From NCBI RefSeq assembly GCF_001613145.1, contig NZ_BDBU01000018.1, forward strand, positions 124,001 to 188,000: 64,000 nucleotides of DNA. The letters run 5' to 3'. Numbering within the stretch: the first letter of the stretch is position 1; every line of letters begins with the position of its first letter. Below the pieces are notes generated by a model, which saw only the letters and a list, made by a program, of their open reading frames with translations, had not been told where the DNA came from and ran no database searches. The DNA comes from Nocardia jejuensis NBRC 103114. Lineage in GTDB: Bacteria > Actinomycetota > Actinomycetes > Mycobacteriales > Mycobacteriaceae. Made by a program: the position numbers and the translations under genes. Shown piece after piece: positions 8,677 to 17,570 of the stretch.

Positions 8677-9177
8677 CGATACCTCCCGGGATCTGGATGC
8701 GCCGGCCCTCGGCAGGCGGTGCCGACCTCCTGGACGGGCCGGTCGAACGCACTGTACTTCCGAGTCGTCCTTCCGGTGCCGAAGCCGATCCTCGGCAGCC
8801 TCAGGTTCTCTGGTTCGGCACGGTTGCCGGAACCGGATCCGTCGACCGGGCCCCAGGATTCGGTACGGCCGAATCAGTGCAACTCCTCGCGGATTCGGGT
8901 CATCTCGCCGTTGATATTGCGGTCGCGGGCCTCGATGTCTGATGGGTTGCCGGTCGGCTGCGCGCGGGCGATTTGGCCACTTCCACCCCAGCAAACCGGT
9001 CTTTTCGGACATTAGCTGGGATGTCGATGTTTTCGTGGTTAGAGTGATCGTCGATCTTGCGTTGGTGGGCTGGCGTCCAGATCGGTCGAGGGGTGGAGGT
9101 CCGGGAGTCTTTCGGGTGAAACCGGGCCTCCCTCAACCTCTTCGCAGGGATGAGCCGTGAGAACAGGTGGGGAATCG
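8677..9177 (+). promoter_or_regulatory. Long 5' region of the 61-aa ORF / second P450
   Basis: This 501-bp gap contains no convincing gene on either strand. Near its right end a possible -10 box, TAGAGT (9040-9045 region), would give a leader of about 125 nt that includes the strong hairpin at 9095-9131. A weak inverted repeat, GACAT-N8-ATGTC (9008-9025), lies just upstream of that promoter. Confidence 0.4.
9095..9131 (+). promoter_or_regulatory. Leader stem-loop, 10-bp stem
   Basis: GGAGGTCCGG (9095-9104) pairs with CCGGGCCTCC (9122-9131) over ten base pairs, with one G-U pair, around a 17-nt loop. It ends 46 nt before the ATG of the 61-aa ORF and lacks a T run, so it could be an RNA regulatory or stabilising element rather than a terminator. 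Confidence 0.5.
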
Positions 9178-9363
9178 ATGTCGGACATAGAGAAGCTGCT
9201 GACCGAAGTCCAGGCCCGATACGGCTCCGTCGACGCGTTCTGCGCGCGACTGCACGCCCTGGTCGAGGACCCCACCATCGAACTGCCCGTGGTCGACCCG
9301 TCGTCGACGACCTCGGCTCCGGGGCGGCACCGGCGCATCGACGAGCATCCGGAAGCCGCCTGA
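9178..9363 (+). CDS. Small hypothetical protein, 61 aa, upstream of a P450
   Basis: I do not recognise it. The first half is a predicted helix (MSDIEKLLTEVQARYG followed by a second short helix) and the second half is Pro/Ser/Thr-rich and polar, ending HRRIDEHPEAA. There is no signal peptide. ATG 9178 is preceded by GGTGGGGA at about five bases; GTG 9157 is an alternative in the same frame. It lies 100 bp before a P450 in the same direction and behind a leader hairpin, so the two are probably co-expressed. A peptide substrate of the P450 is conceivable, but the C-terminal half has no Tyr or Trp, the residues usually cross-linked in P450-made RiPPs. Confidence 0.55.
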   Translation: MSDIEKLLTEVQARYGSVDAFCARLHALVEDPTIELPVVDPSSTTSAPGRHRRIDEHPEAA

Positions 9364-9463
9364 GCGCCATTGCCGAGGCGACTACGTGCGAAACGTGAGC
9401 GGCGGTGTGGGCGAGTCGCTGAATCCATCCGGTTGTGCGAACCGGCTGTGAAAAGAGAATTCC

Positions 9464-10651
9464 ATGAGGCCGTCCGATCTTCCCCGTGATTCCCGCTTCT
9501 ACTGCGCGACCGAGCCGTTCCAGGAACAGGGGATACTGCATTTCACTCGTATGTCGGATGTGGTGGAGATCTTCCGACTGGAGAAGAAGGGCGCGTTCAC
9601 AACGGATTTCAGCTATCTACTCGACTTCGTCGGGGGATTGGGCATGCCGACGCCCGCGCGGCCGCATCTCAATATGCTCTTTCCGTGGACTCAGGGCGAT
9701 CAGCGGGTGGATGGGTCGCCCGGCAGGCATGCGGTCCTGCACGGGCTGCTCGCTGACTATTTCGGCAGGCGATCCATCGCGGATCTGGAGACGACCGTCC
9801 GCGAGCTGACCACGCGGGGCGTGCGCGAAGGTCTCGAGAACGGTTCCGGTGAGTTCGATCTGGTGGAATTCTCCTCGACGCTGTCGTCGCGAGTCGTCTC
9901 CTCGCTGCTGGGTTTGCCGCTCGACGTGGCGGCGATCGTCCGGGAGGAGGTGCAGGCCTATGAACGGCGACCGGGGTTCGAGGCGCTCGAGCCGGAGTCG
10001 CCCGCGCTGCGAGCGTTCTTCCAGAGGCTGTTCGACCAGGAGCCGGACAGTGGTCTGCTGAGCGATCTTTCGGCCGCCTGCGCCGCGGGGACCATCGATC
10101 GGGACGAGCGCGACGCATTGGTGTGGGGCTGCTGGGCGGCCGGGCTGAGCACCACGGCGACGGCCATCTGCCTGCTGCTCGGCCTCGCGGTCGAGTTCGA
10201 TGTGCTCCACACGGCCGCTGCCGCCGACGATCGCTGGCTCGACGCGGTCGCACACGAGACCCTGCGCTACGCAACCCCTTTCACGCTGGTGCCGATGTAC
10301 GCCACCCGTGCGGTCACCCTCACCGGTGGTACCGCGCTCAGCGCCGGTCAGCCGATCCACCTCGCGCTGGGCGCGGCCAATCGCGATCCGGCGGTGTTCG
10401 GCCTCGACGCCGACACGTTCGAGCCCGCGCGAGCGAACGCCGGCGGGCACATCGCATTCGGTGTGGGGATGCATCGGTGTCTGGGGGACAGCCTGGCTCG
10501 TCTCGAGATGCGGACCGCGCTGAGGGAACTCGCACGGAATCTCGGACCGGCGAGAGTGGGTGAATGGCGGCGCGACGCCGGACTGCTTGACCGGGTCGCG
10601 GTCGCGCGGCTCGATTTGCGGCCGGGCCACGTCGGCAACGCCGTGGAGTGA
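9464..10651 (+). CDS. Cytochrome P450 (divergent)
   Basis: A 395-residue P450-family protein with the I-helix AGLSTTATA, the helix K motif ETLR and the haem loop FGVGMHRCLG, in which Cys is about residue 339. The usual helix C motif (DPPEHTRLR) is altered to DGSPGRHAVL, and the N-terminal third is unusual, so this is a divergent P450. It needs external redox partners, not encoded here. Its start ATG 9464 follows AAAAGAGAA. The small 61-residue ORF upstream is the likely operon partner; rph begins 140 bp downstream behind its own promoter. Confidence 0.85.
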   Translation: MRPSDLPRDSRFYCATEPFQEQGILHFTRMSDVVEIFRLEKKGAFTTDFSYLLDFVGGLGMPTPARPHLNMLFPWTQGDQRVDGSPGRHAVLHGLLADYFGRRSIADLETTVRELTTRGVREGLENGSGEFDLVEFSSTLSSRVVSSLLGLPLDVAAIVREEVQAYERRPGFEALEPESPALRAFFQRLFDQEPDSGLLSDLSAACAAGTIDRDERDALVWGCWAAGLSTTATAICLLLGLAVEFDVLHTAAAADDRWLDAVAHETLRYATPFTLVPMYATRAVTLTGGTALSAGQPIHLALGAANRDPAVFGLDADTFEPARANAGGHIAFGVGMHRCLGDSLARLEMRTALRELARNLGPARVGEWRRDAGLLDRVAVARLDLRPGHVGNAVE

Positions 10652-10721
10652 TGAGGCACGCGTGACTGCGTATGAGCCTGCTGTTCCCCATCCCCTTTTC
10701 ATTTTATACACGATCCGGGGG

Positions 10722-10752
10722 CCTCATGAGGAAGCGGGTTGTGGTTCATAAT
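10722..10752 (+). promoter_or_regulatory. Putative rph promoter with palindrome at -35
   Basis: A -10-like CATAAT lies at 10747-10752. The perfect palindrome CCTCATGAGG (10722-10731) covers the expected -35 position. Known rifamycin-inactivation genes of actinomycetes carry a rifamycin-associated element upstream; whether this palindrome belongs to it cannot be decided by eye. Confidence 0.4.
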
Positions 10753-10791
10753 CGCTCGCGAACGCCGAAACCACCAGGTGAGGAGTAGCGA

Positions 10792-13419
10792 ATGAGCTAT
10801 GTGCTCGGCTTCGAGGAGATCGACCGGACGCGGGTCGCGGTGGTCGGGGGGAAGGGTGCGAATCTCGGTGAATTGTCACGCGTAGAGGGTGTGGAGGTGC
10901 CCGAGGGGTTCTGCGTGACAACGGATGCTTTCGTGCGGTTCATGGAGGGCGCACCGGCGATCGAGGGGCGGATCGACGCGCTGTCGCGGGTGGAGCCGGA
11001 CGATCGGGACGCGATTCGGGTGTCGAGTGCGGAGATCCGGGACGCGATCGAGGAACTCGCGATCCCCGAGGAGGTGGCGGCCGCGATCGTCGGGGCGCAT
11101 GCGCGCCTCGGTGTGGACGGCGCCTATGCGGTCCGGTCCAGTGCGACGGCCGAGGATCTGCCCACCGCGTCGTTCGCCGGGCAGCAGGACACCTATCTGA
11201 ATGTGGTGGGACCGGAGGCGATTCTCGAGCATGTCCGGCGGTGCTGGGGCTCGCTGTTCACCGAGCGCGCGGTCACCTATCGGTTGCGAAACGGGTTCGG
11301 CCACTCGATGATTCGGATGGGTGTGGTCGTGCAGCGGATGGTGTTCCCGCGTGCGGCCGGCATCGCGGTCACCGCGGATCCCGTCACCTCCGACCGGACG
11401 GTCGTCTCCATCGACGCGGGCTTCGGCCTCGGCGAGGCGCTGGTATCGGGCCTCGTGAACGCGGACGTCTACCGGGTGCGCGACGGTGACATCGTCGACA
11501 GAACGGTCGCGACCAAGAAACTCCTGATCGAACCGGTGCCGACCGGCGGAACTCGGGTGCGGGAGATCGAGTCGGCCCGTCGCGACGAACCGGTGCTGTC
11601 GGATGCGGAGGTGCTCGGACTCGCGCGATCGGCGCGCCGCATCGAAGCGCATTTCGGCAGCCCGCAGGACATCGAATGGTGTCTCGACGGCCCGAATTTC
11701 CGCATCGTGCAGAGCCGGCCGATCACCACGCTGTTCCCGATTCCGGTCGCCGCCGATCGCGGGAATCGCGTCTATGTCTCGGTCGGACATCAGCAGATGA
11801 TGACCGATGCGATGAAGCCGCTGGGGATTTCGGTGTGGCAGCTCACGAGCCGCGCGCCGATGCGCGAGGCGGGCGGCCGACTGTTCGTGGATGTCACCGA
11901 CATGCTGTCGTCGGCGAAGACCCGCACCGCTCTGGTCGAGGGGCTCGGCACATCCGATCCGCTGATGGGCGACGCACTGCGAATCGTGCTCGATGATGCC
12001 GACTTCATTCCTGCTGCGACACAGGAAGACTCGGCCGTCGCCCCCGCCGCGCTGGCCGCTTCCGCCGCCGAGCCGCTCGCGGCCGATCCCGAGATCGTCG
12101 CCGAACTCACCGCCGCCGCCGAAGCCTCCATCGCCGCGCTGACACGAGACATCCGGACCGTGTCCGGTCCGGACCTGCTCGATTTCATTCACGCCGATAT
12201 CCAGCACTTGCAGCGGGTGCTGTTCACTCCGCGCAGTCTGCAGGTGATCACGACCGCGATGAACGCCTCGACGTGGCTCAACGACCGGCTGCGAGAATGG
12301 CTGGGGGAGAAGAACTCCGCCGACGCGCTCACCCAATCGGTCCCCGGGAACGTGACCTCGGAGATGGGGCTGGCGCTGCTGGATGTCGCCGATGCCATCC
12401 GGCCCCATCCGGCCGTGGTCGCGCACCTGCGGCAGATCGAACAGCACGGTGCGACCGACCACGACTTCCTGGACGAGCTGGCCGGATATCCCGGCGGCGA
12501 CGAGGCGCGAGCCGCGTTCGACGGCTTCCTCGAGAAGTTCGGCATGCGCTGCGCCGGCGAGATCGACATCACCAGGCCGCGCTGGAGCGAAAACCCGGCC
12601 ACGCTCGTGCCCACGATTCTCGGCAATATCAAGAACTTCGGGCCCGGAGCGGGCCCGCAGCGCTTCCAGGACGGTCTGCGCGACGCCGAGCAGAACAAGG
12701 CGCGGATCCTCGAATGCCTGCGCGCGCTGCCGGACGGGGAGCGAAAAGCTGAGGAGACCGAGCAGATGATCGATCGGGTGCGGACGTTCTCCGGCTATCG
12801 GGAGTATCCGAAGTACGCCATGATCGTCCGCTACTTCCTCTACAAACAGGCCCTCATGGGCGAGGCCGGCCGTCTGGTGGCGGCGGACGTTTTGCGCGAT
12901 CCCGAGGACATCTTCTACCTGCGATTCGACGAGCTGCGCGAGGTGGTCCGCACCCGCAGCGTGAGCGCGGAGCTCATCACCGAACGGAAGGCGGCATTTC
13001 GCTCGTACCAGGCACTCACCGCGCCGCGAGTGCTCACCTCCGACGGCCGAGCCCTCACCGGCGCGTATCGCCACCAGGACCTGCCCGCGGGCGCGCTGCC
13101 CGGGATGGCGGTGTCCGCCGGAACGATCGAAGGTCGCGCCCGCGTTATCTCGGACATCGCGCAGGCCGATCTCGACCCGGGCGACATTCTGGTCACCGCG
13201 TACACCGACCCGAGCTGGACCCCGCTGTTCGTCGCGATCGCGGGCCTGGTGACCGAGGTCGGCGGCCTGATGACGCATGGTGCGGTCATCGCCCGCGAAT
13301 ACGGCCTGCCCGCCGTCGTCGGCGTGGAACACGCCACCAGCCTGATCCGTGACGGCCAGCGCATCCGGGTCGACGGCACGGAGGGATACGTGCAAATCCT
13401 GTCACAGCCGGACGAATGA
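10792..13419 (+). CDS. rph: Rifampin phosphotransferase
   Basis: The 875-residue protein has the three-part design of rifampin phosphotransferase. An N-terminal ATP-binding domain contains GGKGANLGELS and AVRSSATAEDLP. A long rifamycin-binding middle domain spans about residues 320-750. The C-terminal swivelling His domain carries GGLMTHGAVIAREYGLP with the transfer His at about 829, near the known His825 of the Listeria enzyme. The family converts ATP, rifampin and water to AMP, Pi and 21-phosphorifampin. Phosphoenolpyruvate synthase shares the two end domains but lacks this middle region. GAGGAG stands five bases before ATG 10792. Predicted effect: rifampin resistance, not tested here. Confidence 0.87.
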   Translation: MSYVLGFEEIDRTRVAVVGGKGANLGELSRVEGVEVPEGFCVTTDAFVRFMEGAPAIEGRIDALSRVEPDDRDAIRVSSAEIRDAIEELAIPEEVAAAIVGAHARLGVDGAYAVRSSATAEDLPTASFAGQQDTYLNVVGPEAILEHVRRCWGSLFTERAVTYRLRNGFGHSMIRMGVVVQRMVFPRAAGIAVTADPVTSDRTVVSIDAGFGLGEALVSGLVNADVYRVRDGDIVDRTVATKKLLIEPVPTGGTRVREIESARRDEPVLSDAEVLGLARSARRIEAHFGSPQDIEWCLDGPNFRIVQSRPITTLFPIPVAADRGNRVYVSVGHQQMMTDAMKPLGISVWQLTSRAPMREAGGRLFVDVTDMLSSAKTRTALVEGLGTSDPLMGDALRIVLDDADFIPAATQEDSAVAPAALAASAAEPLAADPEIVAELTAAAEASIAALTRDIRTVSGPDLLDFIHADIQHLQRVLFTPRSLQVITTAMNASTWLNDRLREWLGEKNSADALTQSVPGNVTSEMGLALLDVADAIRPHPAVVAHLRQIEQHGATDHDFLDELAGYPGGDEARAAFDGFLEKFGMRCAGEIDITRPRWSENPATLVPTILGNIKNFGPGAGPQRFQDGLRDAEQNKARILECLRALPDGERKAEETEQMIDRVRTFSGYREYPKYAMIVRYFLYKQALMGEAGRLVAADVLRDPEDIFYLRFDELREVVRTRSVSAELITERKAAFRSYQALTAPRVLTSDGRALTGAYRHQDLPAGALPGMAVSAGTIEGRARVISDIAQADLDPGDILVTAYTDPSWTPLFVAIAGLVTEVGGLMTHGAVIAREYGLPAVVGVEHATSLIRDGQRIRVDGTEGYVQILSQPDE

Positions 13420-13449
13420 GGCGCACCGTGTGCGCGTGATGAAAGCCGA

Positions 13450-13482
13450 ACCGCTGCCGAACCTTTCGGGTTCGGCAGCGGT
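13450..13482. terminator. Bidirectional terminator between rph and the MDR gene
   Basis: Fourteen-base arms (13450-13463 and 13469-13482) pair perfectly around a TTTCG loop, between two convergent stop codons. Confidence 0.8.
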
Positions 13483-13487
13483 CACGG

Positions 13488-14471
13488 TCATCGTCCCGCG
13501 GTGAGCACCACCTTGGCGTTGCGCCCGGGCCGCTCGCTGGCAGCGGCCGCCTCCGCCGCCGATTCCAGCGGGTACGCGGTCTCGACCTCGAGCCGCAGCA
13601 CACCGCGCGCTGCCATGCCGAGCAGTTCGCCGATCAGGCGTCGTCGCTCGGTGGCGCCGATCTCCTCGATCCGCTTCGAACCCCAGAATCCCTTCACCAC
13701 AGCCTGTTTGAAGATCATCGTGCCGGTGTTGAGCGTGAGCGGCTGCCCGGACAGCGCCCCGAAGGACACGAGCTCGCCGTGCGGCGCGAGCAGCGAGAGC
13801 AGGTCGTCGGCCGCGCGGCCGCCCACCTGGTCCACCGCCCGCACGATCGGCTCGCCACCGCTCATCGCGGCTGCCCGCTCCAGCCAGCCCACCGACCCGG
13901 TGTCCACGACCGGCTCGAAACCTATGTCCTGCAACGCTTTCACGGCCTCGGGGCTGCGAACCAGATTGAGCACGTGCAGGCCGCGTTCGCGCGCGAGGGT
14001 GTTCAACAACCGCCCCACCGCACCGTTGGCGGCGTTGATCGCCACCCATCGACCGGGTTCCACCGCCAGGTCCTCCAGCAGCATCAAAGTGCTCAACGGC
14101 ATGGCGAGCAGCTGCCCGGCGGTCTCGTCGGGCACCGCGTCGGGCACCGGCACCACCTGCGTCGCCTTGGCGAGAAACTGCTCGGCCCAGGTGCCGTTCA
14201 CTCCCGAGACGGTCACCCGCTGACCGGCCTCGAGCCCGGTCACGCCGGATCCGACGGCATCGATCCTGCCGACGGCCTCGGTGCCCGGTATCGCGGGCAG
14301 CTCGGGCCGGTAGCCGTACACGCCGCGCACGATGGCCAGGTCGTGATTGTGGATCGGGGACAGGATCATCGCGATCCGAACCTCGTCCGGGCCGGGCTCG
14401 GGCACCGCCCGGTCCGCCGCCACCAGCACATCCTCCGGCTCGCCGAACCGATCGATCACAACCGCTCGCAT
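13488..14471 (-). CDS. Zinc-independent MDR-family oxidoreductase (quinone / enoyl reductase-like)
   Basis: The 327-residue protein is a medium-chain dehydrogenase/reductase: GroES-like N-terminal half with IPGTEAVGRI, Rossmann half with INAANGAVGRLL in place of the usual AxxGxVG. The catalytic zinc ligands of alcohol dehydrogenases are absent. The IHNHDLAIVRGVYGY stretch resembles the mitochondrial-type enoyl reductase branch (MECR/ETR). It should reduce an enone or enoyl thioester with NADPH; the substrate is unknown. It is monocistronic and convergent with rph. Confidence 0.8.
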   Translation of the reverse strand: MRAVVIDRFGEPEDVLVAADRAVPEPGPDEVRIAMILSPIHNHDLAIVRGVYGYRPELPAIPGTEAVGRIDAVGSGVTGLEAGQRVTVSGVNGTWAEQFLAKATQVVPVPDAVPDETAGQLLAMPLSTLMLLEDLAVEPGRWVAINAANGAVGRLLNTLARERGLHVLNLVRSPEAVKALQDIGFEPVVDTGSVGWLERAAAMSGGEPIVRAVDQVGGRAADDLLSLLAPHGELVSFGALSGQPLTLNTGTMIFKQAVVKGFWGSKRIEEIGATERRRLIGELLGMAARGVLRLEVETAYPLESAAEAAAASERPGRNAKVVLTAGR

Positions 14472-14635
14472 TCGTCCTCCTCAGCCTGCCTCGGATCGGA
14501 TCGGAACTCAGCCTATCGGTCACGGTGTCCGTCCCGGCGTGACCCGCGCTCGCCGCACGCGCCGATCGGTGTCTGGACAGATGTCTGTCATCGGTTCGGG
14601 CCCGTGATAGCGTCGCCCAGAGTTTCGGGAGGTTT

Positions 14636-15634
14636 GTGTTGCATACCGGCGACATGACGATGGACCAGCAATTGCGGCGCACCGGTGGATGGATTCGCCG
14701 ACTGATGTCCTCGCCGGACGAACGGCGATTGCGCCGCATCGCATCGCTCGTCGACGCGGTCGTTCCCCTGGCGCGCCTCGGTGTATCGCGAACGATGCGG
14801 GTGCGGCGGTTCCGCATCGAGCGGGGCGACGGCACCCGGCTGCGGATACTCGTCTACTCGCCGCGGCAACCGGTTTCCGACGCCACCGGCGTGCTGTGGC
14901 TGCACGGTGGCGGCTATTTTCTGGGCCGGCCCGAACAGGATGTCGCGGTGTATCGCCGAATGGTCCGCGAGACCGGATGCGTCATCCTCGCCCCCGACTA
15001 TCGGCGAAGCGTCGACGAGCCGTACCCCGCGGCGCTCGATGATTGCTACACCGCGCTGATCTGGATGCGCGACAACGCATCCGGGCTCGGTCTTCGTCTC
15101 GACCAACTGGTCGTCGCGGGTGAGAGCGCCGGCGGCGGACTCACGGCCGCGCTGACACTGCTCGCGCGCGACCGCGGTGAAGTGAACATCGCCTTCCAGA
15201 TGCCGATCTACCCGATGATCGACGATCGGGTGTGCACGGCGTCCTCTCGTGACAATGACGCGCCCCTGCTCGACACTGCCACCTTGGTGGCCGCCTGGAA
15301 GATGTACCTTCGCGATCTGCACGGGACACAGCGTGTTCCGATATACGCCGCACCGGCCCGCGCGGTCGACCTGCGCGGCCTGCCGCCGACATTCACCTAT
15401 GTCGGCGAACTGGAACCTTTCCGGGACGAGACGCTCGCCTACGTGGATGGATTGCGCGCCTGCGGCGTACCGGTGGACTTCGAGATCTATCCGGGCTGCT
15501 GGCACGGATTCGACCGTCTGGTGCCGCGCGCGGAGGTGAGCAGGCGAGCCCTGCGGTCGCGGGAACGCTGGTTCCGGCACGCGGCCGCCACCTATTTCGC
15601 CCCGCAACCCGACCAGGACCGAAATCGCGCCTGA
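14636..15634 (+). CDS. HSL-family alpha/beta hydrolase (esterase)
   Basis: The protein of 332 residues has the oxyanion motif HGGG (residues 90-93), the nucleophile motif GESAGG with Ser at about 164, and the C-terminal His at about 290 (CWHGF). At the acid position the usual Asp of GELDPLRDE is Glu (GELEPFRDE, about residue 260), an uncommon but tolerated change. It should cleave short acyl or aryl esters in the cytosol. GGGAGG (14627-14632) lies just before GTG 14636; TTG 14639 or ATG 14654 could be the true start. Confidence 0.85.
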   Translation: MLHTGDMTMDQQLRRTGGWIRRLMSSPDERRLRRIASLVDAVVPLARLGVSRTMRVRRFRIERGDGTRLRILVYSPRQPVSDATGVLWLHGGGYFLGRPEQDVAVYRRMVRETGCVILAPDYRRSVDEPYPAALDDCYTALIWMRDNASGLGLRLDQLVVAGESAGGGLTAALTLLARDRGEVNIAFQMPIYPMIDDRVCTASSRDNDAPLLDTATLVAAWKMYLRDLHGTQRVPIYAAPARAVDLRGLPPTFTYVGELEPFRDETLAYVDGLRACGVPVDFEIYPGCWHGFDRLVPRAEVSRRALRSRERWFRHAAATYFAPQPDQDRNRA

Positions 15635-15788
15635 GCGGGCCGGTCGACGGACCGTCCGGCGCGGCGTGATCCGGTTCGGACGATGACGGGGGGACTCGCG
15701 AGCGCGGTCAGCGGCTGATCCGAGGTCGCGCGCGCGGACTCCCTCGGCCGTTCGATGATGACACCGGCGTTCCCGGGCCGCTCCCAGG

Positions 15789-16454
15789 TCAGGGCCGAGG
15801 GATCGTGCTGCACAACGGGTTCGGCCCGGGCGGCAACAATGCGGGTATCAGGTGTGCCACGGGCGGCAGGGGTGAGGGATCGGGGGAGGTGCGGAAGGCA
15901 TTGATCATGAGCGCCGCGAAGCGGCGGGACGCGGCTATCCGGGCCGACCGGCTGGGGGCGTGAATGCCGTTGTTGGCCATGATCATCAGGACGAAATCGT
16001 CGGCGGCGATGTCGGCGCGGAGGTGGCCGCTGGTTTTGGCGCGCCGGATGAGTTCGGCGGCGGCGGTCAGGGATGAGGAGCGGATCGCGGTGAAATCCAC
16101 CGCGCGGGGATAGGTGGCCATGAAGGCTGCGGTGAAGCCCTGGTCGCCTGCCTGCAGTTCGCAGAGTTTCTCGACGGTGCCGCAGAACCCGCGCCATGGA
16201 TCGGGATCGGCCAGCCCTTCCTCGATGATCGAGCGGCAGGCGTGCATCTGCTCGGTGAAGGCCTCGGCGACGAGTAGTTCCTTGGTGGGGAAGTGGCGGT
16301 AGAGGGTGGCGGGGCCGACGTCGGCGCGGCGGGCTATCTCGCGCATCGGAACCTCCAGGCCGGCGGTGACGAACACCTCGCGCGCCGCGTCGAGGATGCG
16401 TTCGCGGTTGTCGCGGGCATCCGAACGCTGGGTGTGAGGCAAACGGGTGGTCAT
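15789..16454 (-). CDS. TetR-family regulator
   Basis: A 221-residue TetR-type repressor. The helix-turn-helix is at about residues 14-60 (ILDAAREVF...MREIARRADVGPATLYRHFPTKE), followed by a ligand domain with AFTEQMHACRSIIEEGL. The tail is proline-rich. ATG 16454 is chosen; a TAAAGT box (16467-16462) sits seven bases upstream, so the mRNA may be leaderless. It diverges from an MDR oxidoreductase with two palindromes between them, so it probably controls itself and that gene. Confidence 0.85.
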   Translation of the reverse strand: MTTRLPHTQRSDARDNRERILDAAREVFVTAGLEVPMREIARRADVGPATLYRHFPTKELLVAEAFTEQMHACRSIIEEGLADPDPWRGFCGTVEKLCELQAGDQGFTAAFMATYPRAVDFTAIRSSSLTAAAELIRRAKTSGHLRADIAADDFVLMIMANNGIHAPSRSARIAASRRFAALMINAFRTSPDPSPLPPVAHLIPALLPPGPNPLCSTIPRP

Positions 16455-16463
16455 CGCTCTCAC

Positions 16464-16491
16464 TTTAGCTAAACGGACGGGGGTGTCCGTT
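16464..16491. promoter_or_regulatory. TetR operator region (two overlapping palindromes)
   Basis: TTTAGCTAAA (16464-16473) is a perfect palindrome on the -10 box of the TetR gene. Directly adjoining it, AACGGAC-N6-GTCCGTT (16472-16491) is a perfect 7-bp-arm inverted repeat of typical TetR-operator size. Both lie between the divergent starts. Confidence 0.7.
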
Positions 16492-16536
16492 ACGGTCCGC
16501 TGATCGATTCCGTTCGCAAACACCATGGAGGCAGCA

Positions 16537-17502
16537 GTGCGGGCAGTGATGAATCAGGCGTTCGGTGGGCCCGAGGTGCTCGCGGTGGTCGAGCTCCCGG
16601 ATCCGGTTCCGGCGCCCGGGCAGGTGTTGATCCGGACCGAGGCGATCGGCGTGGGTGGGGTGGATTCCCTGATCCGCAGTGGCGTCCTCGCCGCCTACGG
16701 CGTCACGCCGGGCCGGATTCCGGGCAGCGAGGTCGCGGGAACGGTGGTCGAGGTGGGGGAGGGCGCCGACACCGCGTGGATCGGTCGGCGGGTGTGGGCG
16801 TTCACCGGCGAGAGCGGGGGCTACGCCGAACTCGCCGTCGCCCCCGCGGCGACGATCGTCGCGCTTCCGCCGAACGTGGCCCCGGCCGACGCGGTGACCC
16901 TCGGCAGTTCCGCGATGGTGGCCCACTTCGCTTTGCGCCATGGGCATTTCGTTCGCGGTGAGTCGGTGCTGGTGCGCGGCGCGGCCGGCGGAATCGGCGT
17001 CGCGGCGGTTCAGCTCGCGGCGCGCGCCGGCGCCGGTTCGGTGACGGTCACGACCTCCTCATCCGCGCGCGGCGAGCGTCTGCGCCGGCTCGGCGCCACG
17101 CATGTGCTCGATCGTGCCGGTGAGGGAGCGCGGAGCGCGGCCTACGACGTCATCATCGATATCGTCGCGGGTCCTGATCTGCCGTCCTTCCTCGGCAGAC
17201 TCGAGCCGAACGGCCGCATGGTGGTCGTCGGCGTGATGGCGGGCCCGCCGCCGGCGGACTTCGGCACGGCGATGATCGCGGCGTTTCGCCAATCGCTGTC
17301 GTTCGCGACGTTCAGCGCCGATACCGTGCCCGCGCTCGATCGCCGCGCCGCGACCGCCGACCTGTTCGCCGCCGCGAGCCGCGGTGAGCTGAAAGCGGTT
17401 GTGCACGAAGTACTTTCCTTGGTCCAGGCCGTCCTGGCGCATCGAAAGATGGAGGCCGGCGAGGTGTTCGGCAGGATCGTGCTCACCCCCTCGGGGGCAT
17501 GA
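16537..17502 (+). CDS. NADPH:quinone-type MDR oxidoreductase
   Basis: The 321-residue protein begins VRAVMNQAFGGPEVL, typical of zeta-crystallin-like quinone oxidoreductases, and has the NADP loop RGAAGGIGVAAVQLA. Zinc ligands are absent. It reduces quinones or electrophilic enones in the cytosol. GTG 16537 is preferred over ATG 16525 because GGAGG (16527-16531) stands five bases before it and would lie inside the longer frame. Divergent from the TetR gene, so probably inducible by the TetR ligand. Confidence 0.85.
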   Translation: MRAVMNQAFGGPEVLAVVELPDPVPAPGQVLIRTEAIGVGGVDSLIRSGVLAAYGVTPGRIPGSEVAGTVVEVGEGADTAWIGRRVWAFTGESGGYAELAVAPAATIVALPPNVAPADAVTLGSSAMVAHFALRHGHFVRGESVLVRGAAGGIGVAAVQLAARAGAGSVTVTTSSSARGERLRRLGATHVLDRAGEGARSAAYDVIIDIVAGPDLPSFLGRLEPNGRMVVVGVMAGPPPADFGTAMIAAFRQSLSFATFSADTVPALDRRAATADLFAAASRGELKAVVHEVLSLVQAVLAHRKMEAGEVFGRIVLTPSGA

Positions 17503-17570
17503 CCGGCCTCCGGAGGCCGTTGCGGGAACGGCGGCCGAGCATCGGCCGCCGGAATCCCCGTGGTGGCAGT

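Noticed and set aside
9178..9363. RiPP precursor for the adjacent P450
   Set aside because: The C-terminal part lacks Trp and Tyr, which known P450-cross-linked cores need, and no protease or exporter gene is near. It is kept only as an open question.
10876..13395. 839-codon open frame antisense to rph
   Set aside because: Composition is dominated by Arg, His and Gly with no recognisable domain, while the plus strand encodes a full rifampin phosphotransferase.
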